Source: Streptomyces sp. TS71-3 (GTDB lineage: Bacteria; Actinomycetota; Actinomycetes; Streptomycetales; Streptomycetaceae). Taken from it: DNA of 64,000 bases. The translations under genes and the position numbers were made by a program. The stretch lies in the NCBI RefSeq assembly GCF_018327685.1, contig NZ_BNEL01000001.1, positions 5,084,001-5,148,000 of the forward strand, given 5' to 3'. Position 1 is the stretch's first letter. Each line of letters starts with the position of its first letter. Under the pieces are notes generated by a model. The model did not search any database. It was not told the origin of the DNA and saw nothing but the letters and a program-made list of their open reading frames with translations. This document shows, one piece after another, positions 7,445 to 15,863 of the stretch.

Positions 7445-8683
7445 TCAGCCCGCCTGTGACCGCCACTGGTCGAAGTTCTTCTGGAACTCCCAGCCGGCGA
7501 ACTTGTCCCAGTTCACCGACCAGGTCATCAGGCCCCGCAGATCCGGCGAGGTGCCGTGCGGGGTGTAGCTCCCGCAACCGGAACCCGTGGTGAGGCAGTT
7601 CAGGGCCGTGTTCACGTCCCCGGGGGTGGTGTAGCCGCCACCGGCGTTGGCGCTGGCGGGCAGGCCGATGGCCACCTGGGACGGGGCGAGTGCCGGGAAC
7701 ACGTTGCCGCTGTCGCCCGCGACCGGGAAGCCGGTGAGCAGCATGTCCGTCATGGCGATGTGGAAGTCGGCGCCGCCCATCGTGTGGTACTGGTCGTCGA
7801 GGCCCATGATCGGGCCGGAGTTGTAGTCCTGCACGTGCAGCAGCGTCAGGTCGTCCCGCAGGGCGTAGATCACCGGCAGGTACGCGCCTGCGCGCGGGTC
7901 CTGGCCGCCGCTGCCGCCGCCGTAGAACTGGTAGCCGAGCTGCACGAAGAAGGTCTCGGGCGCCATCGTCAGGACGAACCCGCTGCCGTACTTGGCCTTC
8001 AGGGTCTTCAGGGCGGAGATCAGGTTCACCACGACGGGGGTCTTCGGGTTCTTGAAGTCGGTGTCACCCGAGTCCAGGGACAGGGAGTGCCCCTCGAAGT
8101 CGATGTCCAGGCCGTCCAGGCCCCAGGTGTCGATGATGTCGCTGACCGAGGAGACGAACGCGTCGCGGGCTGCGGTGGTGGTGAGCTGTACCTGACCGTT
8201 GGCGCCGCCGATCGAGATCAGCACCTTCTTGCCCTCGGCCTGCTTGGCCTTGATCGCGGCCTTGAAGTCGGCGTCCGACTCGGCATTGGGGCAGTCGGCG
8301 GTGGGGCAGCGCGTGAAGTGGATGTCGCCGGAGGTGGGCGAGGTGGGTTCGCCGAAGGCCAGGTCGATGACGTCCCAGCTGTCCGGAACGTCGGCCATCG
8401 GCACGTACCCCGAGCCGTTGGCGAAACTGGCGTGCAGGTAGCCGACGAGGGCGTGCGCGGGCAGGTCGGCGGTGGCACCGGCGGCCCGGGCGCCCTGGGT
8501 GGACGTGGCCGCGGCGCCGGGTGGGGCCGGCGCGGCGGACGCGGTGGGGACGAGTGCGGTGAGCGCGGCCGCGGGCAGCGCCAAGGCCGCCAGCAGCGTG
8601 ACCGCGGCCCGCCGGGGGTGGTTCCGGAAGAGTCTCGTCCTGCCGTGCCGTGTCTGCGGGTGGGGGGAGTGGTGACCGGCCAT
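7445..8683 (-). CDS. Secreted family 18 chitinase
   Basis: A 412-residue exported GH18 enzyme that hydrolyses chitin. An Arg-rich N-region and a hydrophobic core (LLAALALPAAALTALVPTASA) end in a likely cleavage near residue 50. The barrel shows SIGG (157-160) and the catalytic motif DGLDIDFE (190-197), with Glu197 as proton donor. No separate chitin-binding domain is seen; only a short Ala/Thr-rich linker precedes the barrel. The start ATG at 8683 has GAAGGAG upstream, preferred over an ATG 30 nt earlier. Its promoter contains the two chitin-type direct repeats described at 8770-8803, so DasR or chitin-oligomer control is likely. Confidence 0.93.
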   Translation of the reverse strand: MAGHHSPHPQTRHGRTRLFRNHPRRAAVTLLAALALPAAALTALVPTASAAPAPPGAAATSTQGARAAGATADLPAHALVGYLHASFANGSGYVPMADVPDSWDVIDLAFGEPTSPTSGDIHFTRCPTADCPNAESDADFKAAIKAKQAEGKKVLISIGGANGQVQLTTTAARDAFVSSVSDIIDTWGLDGLDIDFEGHSLSLDSGDTDFKNPKTPVVVNLISALKTLKAKYGSGFVLTMAPETFFVQLGYQFYGGGSGGQDPRAGAYLPVIYALRDDLTLLHVQDYNSGPIMGLDDQYHTMGGADFHIAMTDMLLTGFPVAGDSGNVFPALAPSQVAIGLPASANAGGGYTTPGDVNTALNCLTTGSGCGSYTPHGTSPDLRGLMTWSVNWDKFAGWEFQKNFDQWRSQAG

Positions 8684-8769
8684 GGTGCTCCTTCGGGCAG
8701 CGTGGGGGTGCACGCACCGGCTTTGGCAGGTCCATGCCGTTCAACCGGCGGTGGGGCAGCAGCATAGGA

Positions 8770-8803
8770 GGACTAGACCAATTCGCCAATAGGTTCAGAC
8801 CAA
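8770..8803 (-). promoter_or_regulatory. Chitinase-type direct repeats / DasR-like boxes
   Basis: Read in the chitinase direction, TTGGTCTGAACC (8803-8792) and TTGGTCTAGTCC (8781-8770) start 22 bp apart. They resemble the 12-bp TGGTC-AGACC direct repeats of Streptomyces chitinase promoters and the DasR box ACTGGTCTAGACCAGT. They lie about 87-120 nt upstream of the start. Confidence 0.65.
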
Positions 8804-8978
8804 ATCGAACGGTTCGGGAAGCGGCGGCTTACGCCGTGCTGACGGTGTACGCGTGGTCCCACGGGGCGTCTTCCCCGGTCGGAGCCCCGGCCCCGCGATC
8901 CTCGGTGGGTACGCCTCCGCCCAGCGGCCGGGCGGGTGCCGGCGCCCGCCCCGCCCACCGCCCCCGGGAGCACCGCCC

Positions 8979-9689
8979 ATGCCCAAGCCTCCGCAGCCGT
9001 CCGGGATCTCGGCACGGCAGAACGTCACGTTCCCCAGCGCCGACACCATGGCGCACGGATACCTGGTACGGCCGCCCGACGGCAGCGGCCCCGGCGTCAT
9101 CGTGATCCAGGAGTGGTGGGGCCTGGACGACCACATCGCCGACGTCACCGAGCGGCTGGCGAGGGAGGGCTTCGTCGCCCTGGCACCCGACCTGTACGGC
9201 GGCCGGGTCGCCCACGACGCCGAGCAGGCGGGGCGGCTGATGCGGGAACTCCCCGTCGGGCACGCCGTGCACCTGCTCTCCGGTGCCGTCGACCACCTGC
9301 TGTCGCTCCCGGAGGTCACGTCGTCCACCGTGGGCGCCGTCGGCTTCTGCATGGGCGGCGGTTTCGTGCTGTACCTGGCGGCCGCCGAGCCGAGGGTGAG
9401 CGCCGCCGTACCCTTCTACGGCGTCATCCAGGGCGACCTGCCCGATTTCTCCGGGCTGCGGGCCCAGGTGCTCGGCCACTACGGCGAGCGGGACGGCAGC
9501 ATCCCCGCGGAACGGCTCGACGAGTTGCACCGGGCCATCACCGAGCAGGCCGGCATCGAGCCCGACCTGCGGTTCTACCCGGGTGCCGGCCACGCGTTCT
9601 TCAACGACCAGCGGCCCAGCCACCACCGCGACTCCGCCCAGCGCGCCTGGGTCGCCACCATTCCCTTCCTCCACCGGCAGCTCGGCTGA
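8979..9689 (+). CDS. Dienelactone hydrolase family protein
   Basis: A 236-residue alpha/beta hydrolase. The nucleophile elbow is GFCMGGG with Cys124. Asp172 (GERDGS) and His205 (GAGHAF) complete the Cys-Asp-His triad typical of dienelactone hydrolases. An oxyanion-side motif VIQEWWGLDDHI lies at 42-53. I chose the ATG at 8979 with GGGAG upstream; in-frame extension to 8853 lacks a ribosome site and looks non-coding. No pathway partner is adjacent, so the physiological ester or lactone is unknown. It ends convergently with the IclR operon. Confidence 0.9.
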   Translation: MPKPPQPSGISARQNVTFPSADTMAHGYLVRPPDGSGPGVIVIQEWWGLDDHIADVTERLAREGFVALAPDLYGGRVAHDAEQAGRLMRELPVGHAVHLLSGAVDHLLSLPEVTSSTVGAVGFCMGGGFVLYLAAAEPRVSAAVPFYGVIQGDLPDFSGLRAQVLGHYGERDGSIPAERLDELHRAITEQAGIEPDLRFYPGAGHAFFNDQRPSHHRDSAQRAWVATIPFLHRQLG

Positions 9690-9732
9690 GCCGGAGCCGT
9701 GCCGCCGGTGATCGGAGCCCGGCTCCGGCAGC

Positions 9733-9785
9733 GGACGCCACCGGAGGCCGGTGGACGCCACCGGAGACCGGTGGACACCAGCGGA
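9733..9785. repeat. 20-bp direct repeat carrying a hairpin, between convergent genes
   Basis: GGACGCCACCGGAGGCCGGT (9733-9752) is followed by a copy with one change (9753-9772) and a partial third. Each unit with its neighbour forms CACCGG-nnn-CCGGTG. It may terminate both converging transcripts. Confidence 0.65.
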
Positions 9786-9806
9786 TCCAGCGGGAGGCAG
9801 CAGGCC

Positions 9807-10634
9807 CTAAGCCACCGTCAGCAGCTTCGCGATCCGGTCGGCCAGCTTCTGGATCTGCGTGACCAGCACGTCGTACGTGACCTCGTCCACCGTCGACTTC
9901 ACGACGCTGAAACCGACCGCGCTCACGGACTCCACGTCGTCCGCGAGGCGCCTGCCCGGCGGGACGGCGATCGGCGCGCCGAAGCAGATCATGCCCGGGA
10001 CGGTGTCGCCGTCGTCGACGGCGTACCCGTGCGAGCGCACCGCCCGCAGCTCGTCGACGAGCTCGTCCACCGTCTTCGTCACCGGCCCGTACGGGCTCCT
10101 GAGCCCCTCGCCGGCCGCGAACAGCGCCCGGACCTCGTCGTCCTTCAGCGTGGACAGCAGCGACTTGCCCGTGGCGGTCAGGGCCGCGGGCAGCCGCATG
10201 CCGATCTTCTGGTAGCGGACGGCGATCGGCTTGCTGCCGTGCCGCCGGCCCAGGTAGAGCGTGTCCACGCCGTCGAGCACGGCCAGCACGATCGACTCGT
10301 CGGGCAGCCAGGCCGACGCCGCGCAGGCCTCGTTGAACGTCGAGACCAGATCGCTGTCCGCGAGCCGCTTCTGGCTCAGCTCGACGAGGCGCAGGCCCAG
10401 CCGGTAGCGCCCGTCGCCGAGCCGGTCCACCAGGCCGGTCGCCGTGAGGCTCGCGCAGACGTTGTGCAGCGAACTCTTCGGCAGCCCGGTCGCCCCGGCC
10501 AGCGCGGCGAACCCCAGGGGCTCGTCGGACGCCGCGAGGGCCTCGAGTACCTGCGCCGCCCGCTCGATGGCTGCCATCTCGTCGACTCCGTTCGCCGTGG
10601 TGACCCCCGCGCCGGCCGAGGGCGGGACCCCCAT
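9807..10634 (-). CDS. IclR-family regulator of the acyl-CoA operon
   Basis: A 275-residue IclR protein with a winged helix at about residues 25-75 (EPLGFAALAGATGLPKSSLHNVCASL) and an effector domain to the C-terminus. It is the last gene of the crotonase - CoA-transferase - SDR - iclR operon; its ATG is 9 nt beyond the SDR stop, within GGAGGGACCATG. Self-encoded at the end of the operon it presumably controls, it would sense a pathway acid or CoA ester. The near-identical palindromes at 13681 and 13932 in the divergent promoter are its likely operators (inference). Confidence 0.9.
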   Translation of the reverse strand: MGVPPSAGAGVTTANGVDEMAAIERAAQVLEALAASDEPLGFAALAGATGLPKSSLHNVCASLTATGLVDRLGDGRYRLGLRLVELSQKRLADSDLVSTFNEACAASAWLPDESIVLAVLDGVDTLYLGRRHGSKPIAVRYQKIGMRLPAALTATGKSLLSTLKDDEVRALFAAGEGLRSPYGPVTKTVDELVDELRAVRSHGYAVDDGDTVPGMICFGAPIAVPPGRRLADDVESVSAVGFSVVKSTVDEVTYDVLVTQIQKLADRIAKLLTVA

Positions 10635-10643
10635 GGTCCCTCC

Positions 10644-11540
10644 TCACACGATCGCCCCCGCCGAGACGTGCACGACCTGGCCGGTGATCTGCCTGCTCTC
10701 GGGAGAGCAGAGGAACACGATGGCGCCCGCCACGTCCGCCGGCTCACAGGGGCGGCCGAAGAGGTTGGCGGTGGGTCCGGTACGGGCGCGCTCCGCCCTG
10801 GCCGCTTCCGTGTCCGCCGTGCCGTGGATCGCGGAGGCCGTGACGCCCGGCGCCACCGCGTTCACATTGATGCCGCGCGGGGCCAGCTCGCCCGCGAGGG
10901 TGCGGGTGAGGGATTCGAGGCCGGCCTTGGCGGCGGCGTAGGCGTGGGAGTACGCGAGCGCCCGGTGCGCCGACGCGGAGCTGACGTTGACGATCCTGCC
11001 GCCGTGGACCCCGGCCCGGCCTCCGTGCCCGACCGCCGTCATGTGCGGGACGACGGCGCGGGCGAGGAAGAGGGGCGCCTTGAGGTCGACCGTCTGCACG
11101 GTGTCCCACGCGTCCTCCGTCAGCTCTTCGAGGGATCCGCGGGGACCGACGACGCCGGCGCAGTTCACGAGGATGTCCAGGGCCCCCAGCTCTTCGGCGA
11201 TCCCGTCCACGCACGGCCGCAGGCCCGGGATGTCCGCCAGGTCGCAGGGTGCGGCGAGCGCCCGTCCCGGTGTGGTGTCCTGGATCAGGGCGACGGTGTC
11301 GCGGGCCGCGGCGGCGTCCCGGTCCAGGACGGCCACCGACACCCCCTTCGCGGCCAGGGCCACCGCGGTCGCCCGGCCGATTCCGGAGGCGGCGCCGGTG
11401 ACCAGGGCCGTGCGCGACGCCCAGTCCGAAGGGCCCGCGGGCGGGTTGAGCGCGTGCGGCGCCGGGCGGGGCGTGCCTGTCGGCGGGTCCGGCGGCGTCC
11501 GGTCCGGGGCGCGGGCAGGCCGGTCGGCGGTGCCGGTCAC
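10644..11540 (-). CDS. SDR-family oxidoreductase
   Basis: A 298-residue short-chain dehydrogenase. The cofactor motif TGAASGIG is at 48-55, NCAG near 126-129 and the catalytic YAAAK at 201-205, with an upstream SS pair. The first ~38 residues are a Pro/Thr-rich extension ahead of the Rossmann fold. The start is the GTG overlapping the CoA-transferase stop (GTGA, 11537-11540). By context it would oxidise a hydroxyacyl-CoA or similar product of the neighbouring crotonase, but the substrate is not determinable from motifs. Confidence 0.88.
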   Translation of the reverse strand: MTGTADRPARAPDRTPPDPPTGTPRPAPHALNPPAGPSDWASRTALVTGAASGIGRATAVALAAKGVSVAVLDRDAAAARDTVALIQDTTPGRALAAPCDLADIPGLRPCVDGIAEELGALDILVNCAGVVGPRGSLEELTEDAWDTVQTVDLKAPLFLARAVVPHMTAVGHGGRAGVHGGRIVNVSSASAHRALAYSHAYAAAKAGLESLTRTLAGELAPRGINVNAVAPGVTASAIHGTADTEAARAERARTGPTANLFGRPCEPADVAGAIVFLCSPESRQITGQVVHVSAGAIV

Positions 11541-12901
11541 GGTCCCGAGGTCCCCGTGCCCGAGGGCGTGCCTCCTGAGCCGTCCGCATCCACCGAGCCG
11601 TCCGCCCTCACCGTCCCCGCCGCGACCAGGTCCGCGATCTCCGCGGGCGCGTAGCCGAGCCCGGCGAGGACCGACCCGGTGTCGGCGCCCAGCGCGGGCG
11701 GCGGTGTGGCGGTGGGCCGAGAGGACGCCGAGAAGTGCAGGGGAGCGGCGACCAGGCGCACGTCGCCGAGCCCCTCCACCGGAACCGTGAGCACCGCGTC
11801 CACCGCCTGGAGCTGGGGCTCCGCGGCGGCCTCCGGGAGGTCGCGCACGGGGGAGTTGGAGACCCCCGCCGCGTCGAGGCGGGCCACGCAGTCCGCGGTG
11901 GACAGCCGCCCGGTCGCCTCCGAGAGCGCCGCGACCAGCTCCGGGCGGTGCGCGTAGCGGTCCCTGAGGGTCGCGAACCGCGGGTCCTCGGCGCACTCCG
12001 GGATGTCCAGCGCGGTGCACAGCCGCCGCCACGCGCGCTCGTTGGACGAGGTGACGCACACCCAGCCGTCGGACGTGCGGAACGCCTGGTTGGGCAGCCC
12101 CAGGCCGTTGGCCGTGCCCATCGGGCGCGGCACGGTGCCGTTCAGCCAGTAGTCGACGTAGAAGTAGTTGAGGGTGTTGAGCTGCGCCTCGAACATCGAC
12201 GTCGCCACGTGCTGGCCGGCTCCCGACTGCTCGCGCTCCCGCAGCGCCGCGAGGACGCCGACCGCCGCGAACATCCCGGCCATCAGGTCGCCGAGCGGCG
12301 CCGGGGTCCGCACGGGCGGGCGGTCCGGCTCGCCGGTCATGCTGAGCAGCCCGCTGAGTGCCTGGACGGACAGGTCGTTGGCGGCCCGGTTCGCCAGCGG
12401 GCCGGTGCCGCCGAAGCCGGTGATCGAGCAGTAGACCAGGGCCGGGTTGCCCACCGCCACCTCGTCGTACCCGAGGCCGAGGCGGTCCATCACGCCCGGC
12501 CTGAAGTTCTCCACGAGGACGTCGGCCGTGTCGATCAGCCGGCGTGCCACGGCCCGGCCCGCGGGGTCCTTGAGGTCGACGGCGACGCTCTTCTTGGTGT
12601 GGTTCATGGCGAGGAACGGCGGTCCGGGGCTCGCCGGATCGGGGCGGTTGCCGTAGTCCCGGGCCTCGTCGCCGCCGTCGGGGCGCTCGACCTTGACCAC
12701 CTCTGCGCCCAGCGCGGCCAGCAACTGGGTGGCGAAGGGACCCGAGAAGACCCGGGTGAAGTCCACCACCCGCAGGCCGTCGAGCGGAGCGCCCCGCCCG
12801 GCGGAGCCGCCCTGGGTCGCGGCCGGCCCGGGACCCGTGCCGAAGGGCTCCCTACGGCCGGCGCCGTCCCGGACCGCACCGGACTCCGCCGCCTCACGCA
12901 T
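11537..12901 (-). CDS. CaiB/BaiF family (type III) CoA-transferase
   Basis: A 454-residue protein whose conserved blocks run RVVDFTRVFSGPFATQLLAALGAEVVKVE, MNHTKKSVAVDL, VLVENFRPGVMDRLGLGYD and NDLSVQALSGLLSMTG; the Asp in the last block is the expected catalytic residue. Type III enzymes transfer CoA between organic acids. A ~35-residue disordered N-terminus and a Gly/Ser/Thr-rich C-terminus flank the fold. The ATG at 12901 overlaps the crotonase end (ATGCGTGA), and the stop overlaps the SDR start. It most likely activates the acid imported by the divergent MFS protein. Confidence 0.9.
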   Translation of the reverse strand: MREAAESGAVRDGAGRREPFGTGPGPAATQGGSAGRGAPLDGLRVVDFTRVFSGPFATQLLAALGAEVVKVERPDGGDEARDYGNRPDPASPGPPFLAMNHTKKSVAVDLKDPAGRAVARRLIDTADVLVENFRPGVMDRLGLGYDEVAVGNPALVYCSITGFGGTGPLANRAANDLSVQALSGLLSMTGEPDRPPVRTPAPLGDLMAGMFAAVGVLAALREREQSGAGQHVATSMFEAQLNTLNYFYVDYWLNGTVPRPMGTANGLGLPNQAFRTSDGWVCVTSSNERAWRRLCTALDIPECAEDPRFATLRDRYAHRPELVAALSEATGRLSTADCVARLDAAGVSNSPVRDLPEAAAEPQLQAVDAVLTVPVEGLGDVRLVAAPLHFSASSRPTATPPPALGADTGSVLAGLGYAPAEIADLVAAGTVRADGSVDADGSGGTPSGTGTSGP

Positions 12902-13664
12902 AGTCCGGCTTCCGCTTCTCGAAGAACGCACGGGCGCTCTCCCGCGCATGGGGGTGGTCGGCGAGGCTCCCGGTCAGGGTCTGCTCGTACCGGTAGCCTT
13001 CCTCGACGTTGAGCCCGGACAGCTCGATGTGGTTGAGGCCGCGCTTGAGGACCGGCAGGGCCGCGGGGGACTTCTCCGCCAGCGTGGTCGCGAGGCCCAG
13101 CACCGCGTCCGCCAGCTCCGCGGACGCCACCACCCGGCAGGCGCCGCCGACCCGTTGGAGGTCGGCGGCGGTCAGGGCGGTCCCCGTGTAGGCGAGGTAG
13201 CGCACGAGCTGTTCCGGAACCAGGCGGGCCAGGTGCCGCGCGCCGCCCAGCACTCCGACGTCGATCTCGGGCAGCCGGAACACCGCGTCCTCGGCGGCCA
13301 CCACCAGGTCGACGGAGCCGAGCAGCCCGACTCCGGCGCCGACCGCGGCGGCCTGCACCCCCGCGACGACCGGGACCCGGCACCGGTAGATGGCGGAGAA
13401 CGCCTCCCGCACCAGCCGGGAGTGCCGCTCGTGGTAGCCGGGGTCCTCGGGGTGCTGGAGCGAGAAGCTGTGGATGTCGGTGCCGCCGCAGAAGGCCCGG
13501 GTGCCGGCGGAGGTGAGCGTCGCGGCCCGCACGTCCTGGTCGTCGGTGATCCGGGTGAAGGCGGCGGCCAGTTCGCGGTAGGTGTCGTCGTCGAGGGCGT
13601 TGACGGGGGGCCTGTCGATCACGACGGACGCGATGTGGTCCTTGGTCGAGTAGTGCAGGGTCAC
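12894..13664 (-). CDS. Enoyl-CoA hydratase/isomerase (crotonase) family protein
   Basis: A 256-residue crotonase-fold protein, starting at GTG 13664 behind AGGAGG. The first oxyanion block is AFCGGTDIHSF. The second helix reads GAGVGLLGSVD where hydratases have GGG-x-E-L, so the first catalytic Glu is replaced by Gly. The second Glu is present in RLPEIDVGVLGG. It is therefore unlikely to be a classic hydratase; an isomerase, hydrolase or lyase activity on an acyl-CoA is possible. It is the first gene of the four-gene operon. Confidence 0.88.
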   Translation of the reverse strand: MTLHYSTKDHIASVVIDRPPVNALDDDTYRELAAAFTRITDDQDVRAATLTSAGTRAFCGGTDIHSFSLQHPEDPGYHERHSRLVREAFSAIYRCRVPVVAGVQAAAVGAGVGLLGSVDLVVAAEDAVFRLPEIDVGVLGGARHLARLVPEQLVRYLAYTGTALTAADLQRVGGACRVVASAELADAVLGLATTLAEKSPAALPVLKRGLNHIELSGLNVEEGYRYEQTLTGSLADHPHARESARAFFEKRKPDYA

Positions 13665-13680
13665 GTTCGGTGCCTCCTGA

Positions 13681-13696
13681 GTTCCACATCTCGAAC
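13681..13696. promoter_or_regulatory. Candidate IclR operator (crotonase side)
   Basis: GTTCCACATCTCGAAC is an imperfect palindrome just upstream of the AGGAGG of the crotonase gene. It matches the 13932 site in 14 of 16 positions. Confidence 0.65.
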
Positions 13697-13931
13697 TCTG
13701 TTCAGACATCTCTCCGGCTCACCATGGCATACCTCGGTCGCGCTGTCGATCGGCTCGGTGCGGTGTGCATCCGGGGCGTGCACGGGCCTTGTCACCCCGG
13801 AGAAGCGTCGCTAGCGTGCCGAACGCAAACGCCAGGAAGAGCGCGGTGGGAACCGGCGGGAACCCGGCGGGAGTCGGCTGGAACCGGAGGGGGCTCGAAG
13901 AGTGCCTTGGCCGGGGCTTGTTGTGAACTTA

Positions 13932-13947
13932 GTTCCATATCTGGAAC
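13932..13947. promoter_or_regulatory. Candidate IclR operator (MFS side)
   Basis: GTTCCATATCTGGAAC has perfect 6-bp arms (GTTCCA/TGGAAC). It overlaps a second palindrome, GAACTTAGTTC (13926-13936). It lies ~125 nt before the MFS start in the 407-nt divergent region, whose remainder holds a small GGAGGC/GCCTCC hairpin near 14022 and nothing else recognised. Confidence 0.65.
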
Positions 13948-14071
13948 GCGTGGGAACGCGCGGTGGCGTGGCTCCGTGAGGGGCGGGTGGCCTGCCTGCC
14001 CCGGCCCGCCGCACGCGCCCTGAGGAGGCGGGAAGCCTCCGCGGCACGATCCTCGACGGCAAGGGCCTTCC

Positions 14072-15613
14072 ATGACAATCGCACACACTCTGGACGCGGC
14101 GGAGCTGGGCCGGTTCCGGCGCAAGGTCACCGCCCTGTCGTCCTACGGCATGTTCCTCGACGGCTTCGACCTCACCGTCATCGCGGTCGCGCTGCCCGTC
14201 CTCGAGGAGCAGTGGCACATCTCGGGGAGCACGCTCGGCCTGGTCAGCGCGTCGGCGCTGATCGGCATGTTCGTCGGCGCGCTGTCGTTCGGGTGGCTGA
14301 CGGACCGTATCGGCCGCAAGAGCGTCTACACGCTCGACCTGGTGGCGTTCGTGGTGTTCGCCCTGCTGACGGCGGTGGCGCAGGACGTCTGGCAACTCGT
14401 CGCCTTCCGCTTCCTGCTGGGCATCGCGGTGGGTGCCGACTATCCCATCTCCTCCTCGCTGACCGCGGAGTTCGCCGCCACCCGGTCGCGCGGCCGGCAC
14501 ATGGCGCTGATGTCCATGGCGTACGGGGCGGGAGCCGTCGTCGCCTATCTGATGGGCATCGCCTTCTCCGGGTTCGGGGCCTCGTCCTGGCGGTGGATGC
14601 TGCTGGTGGGGGCGGCCTTCGCGGTGGTGGTGGCGATCGCGCGCTCGACCCTGCCGGAGTCGCCGCGCTGGCTGAGCTCGAAGGGCCGTGAGGGCGAGGC
14701 GGCACGCATCCTGGACGGGCTGACGGCGGGCACGGGTCCGGGCACGGGTCCGGGCGCGGGCGAGGCCCGACCCGCGGGTGCGACGGTCGGTGCAGGCGCG
14801 GCGGACAAGGCGCGCGATGCGGACGGTACGGGTGCGCCGGGCACCGCGGGCGCGGCGCACGGTGCATCTGATGGGGCCGATGTGCCCGTCGGGACTGATG
14901 TGCCCGCCGGGGCCGATGTGCCCGCCGGGGCCGATGTGCCCGTCGGGACCGGCGCGCCCGGCCCCGACGCGCACCGGATCTCCGAGCTCTTCTCCCGGCG
15001 GTTCCTCCGCCTCACCGTCTTCGTCTGCGTCTTCTACTTCTGCTTCGCCGTGGCCTTCTACGGGGTGCAGCTGTACACGCCGACGATCGTGGGCGGGCTG
15101 ACAGGCAGCTCCGACGCGCTGGCGGCGGTCGGTTCCGCCTCCGTGTCGTTCGTCGGGATCATCGGCATGCTCACCGGCTCCTGGCTGGTCGAGGCATGGG
15201 GCCGGCGGCCGAGCGTGATCCTCGGCATGTGCGGGCAGGCGGGCCTGCTCGCCCTGCTGGCGGTGCTCTCCCACGCGCCGTTCGCGGGGGTCGTGGTGAT
15301 GTTCGCCGTGGGCCTGCTGTTCGCGAACGTGGGCCCCGGCATCATGATTCTCCTCTATCCGAGCGAGCTGTTCCCCACGGCGCTGCGCGGCACCGCCGTG
15401 GGCCTGAGCGTGGGGGCCAGCCGGATCGGCGCCATCCTGGGCGTCTTCGTCTTCCCGGGGCTGGTCGACGCCTGGGGTCTGCACCGCGCGCTGTGGCTGT
15501 TCGCCGTGACGGCCGGGACGGGCGCGGTCGTCTGCGTCTTCCTCGCCCCCGAGACACGGGGACGGGTCCTGGAGGAGGTGGCCCAGGACGGCGCGGAGGG
15601 CGCCGATAACTGA
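14072..15613 (+). CDS. MFS metabolite/H+ symporter with repeat-rich central loop
   Basis: A 513-residue permease of the sugar/aromatic-acid porter type. The early loop motif GWLTDRIGRKS and the later WLVEAWGRRPS mark the two homologous halves, each with about six helices. The N-terminus FLDGFDLTVIAVALPVLEEQWHIS is typical of acid:H+ symporters. Between helices 6 and 7 is a long Gly/Ala/Pro/Thr/Asp loop (about residues 220-305) that includes four [AT]DVP[AV]G repeats. ATG 14072 follows AAGGG by 6 nt. Divergence from the crotonase operon and a shared palindrome suggest it imports the acid that operon consumes. Confidence 0.9.
   Translation: MTIAHTLDAAELGRFRRKVTALSSYGMFLDGFDLTVIAVALPVLEEQWHISGSTLGLVSASALIGMFVGALSFGWLTDRIGRKSVYTLDLVAFVVFALLTAVAQDVWQLVAFRFLLGIAVGADYPISSSLTAEFAATRSRGRHMALMSMAYGAGAVVAYLMGIAFSGFGASSWRWMLLVGAAFAVVVAIARSTLPESPRWLSSKGREGEAARILDGLTAGTGPGTGPGAGEARPAGATVGAGAADKARDADGTGAPGTAGAAHGASDGADVPVGTDVPAGADVPAGADVPVGTGAPGPDAHRISELFSRRFLRLTVFVCVFYFCFAVAFYGVQLYTPTIVGGLTGSSDALAAVGSASVSFVGIIGMLTGSWLVEAWGRRPSVILGMCGQAGLLALLAVLSHAPFAGVVVMFAVGLLFANVGPGIMILLYPSELFPTALRGTAVGLSVGASRIGAILGVFVFPGLVDAWGLHRALWLFAVTAGTGAVVCVFLAPETRGRVLEEVAQDGAEGADN
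14876..14947 (+). repeat. 18-bp in-frame repeat within the MFS gene
   Basis: Four consecutive 18-bp units (14876, 14894, 14912, 14930) of the form [GA]CYGATGTGCCCGYCGGG encode four [AT]DVP[AV]G hexapeptides in the cytoplasmic central loop. Confidence 0.9.
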
Positions 15614-15863
15614 CGCCCCATCAGGCATTCCCCCATGCAAACGCGTCGCCGTTCCGTTGGCGCATAACGGCTGCACGACTCTTGACGCGCGCGAATCACC
15701 GATGGTCGAATCAAATCAAAGGTTAGATGGTTAGGCCATCACTGATCCGGTGTAGCACCCGTACCACCTCGAAGAACGCCAGCCGGGCCCCCCGCCCCCT
15801 GGAGCCGTTCACGCAGTCGCGGCTGGCCGTGTCTGTAAACCAGAGTCGAGAACGGGACACTCG
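15614..15863 (+). promoter_or_regulatory. Promoter region of the ABC/HyuAB cluster, with palindrome
   Basis: This region is AT-richer than its flanks. GATGG-TTAGG-CCATC (15726-15740) is a perfect 5-bp inverted repeat, preceded by repeated GAATCA/AATCAAA words. TTGACG at 15682 could be a -35. No regulator gene lies in the cluster, so a regulator encoded elsewhere must be assumed if this is an operator. Confidence 0.45.
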
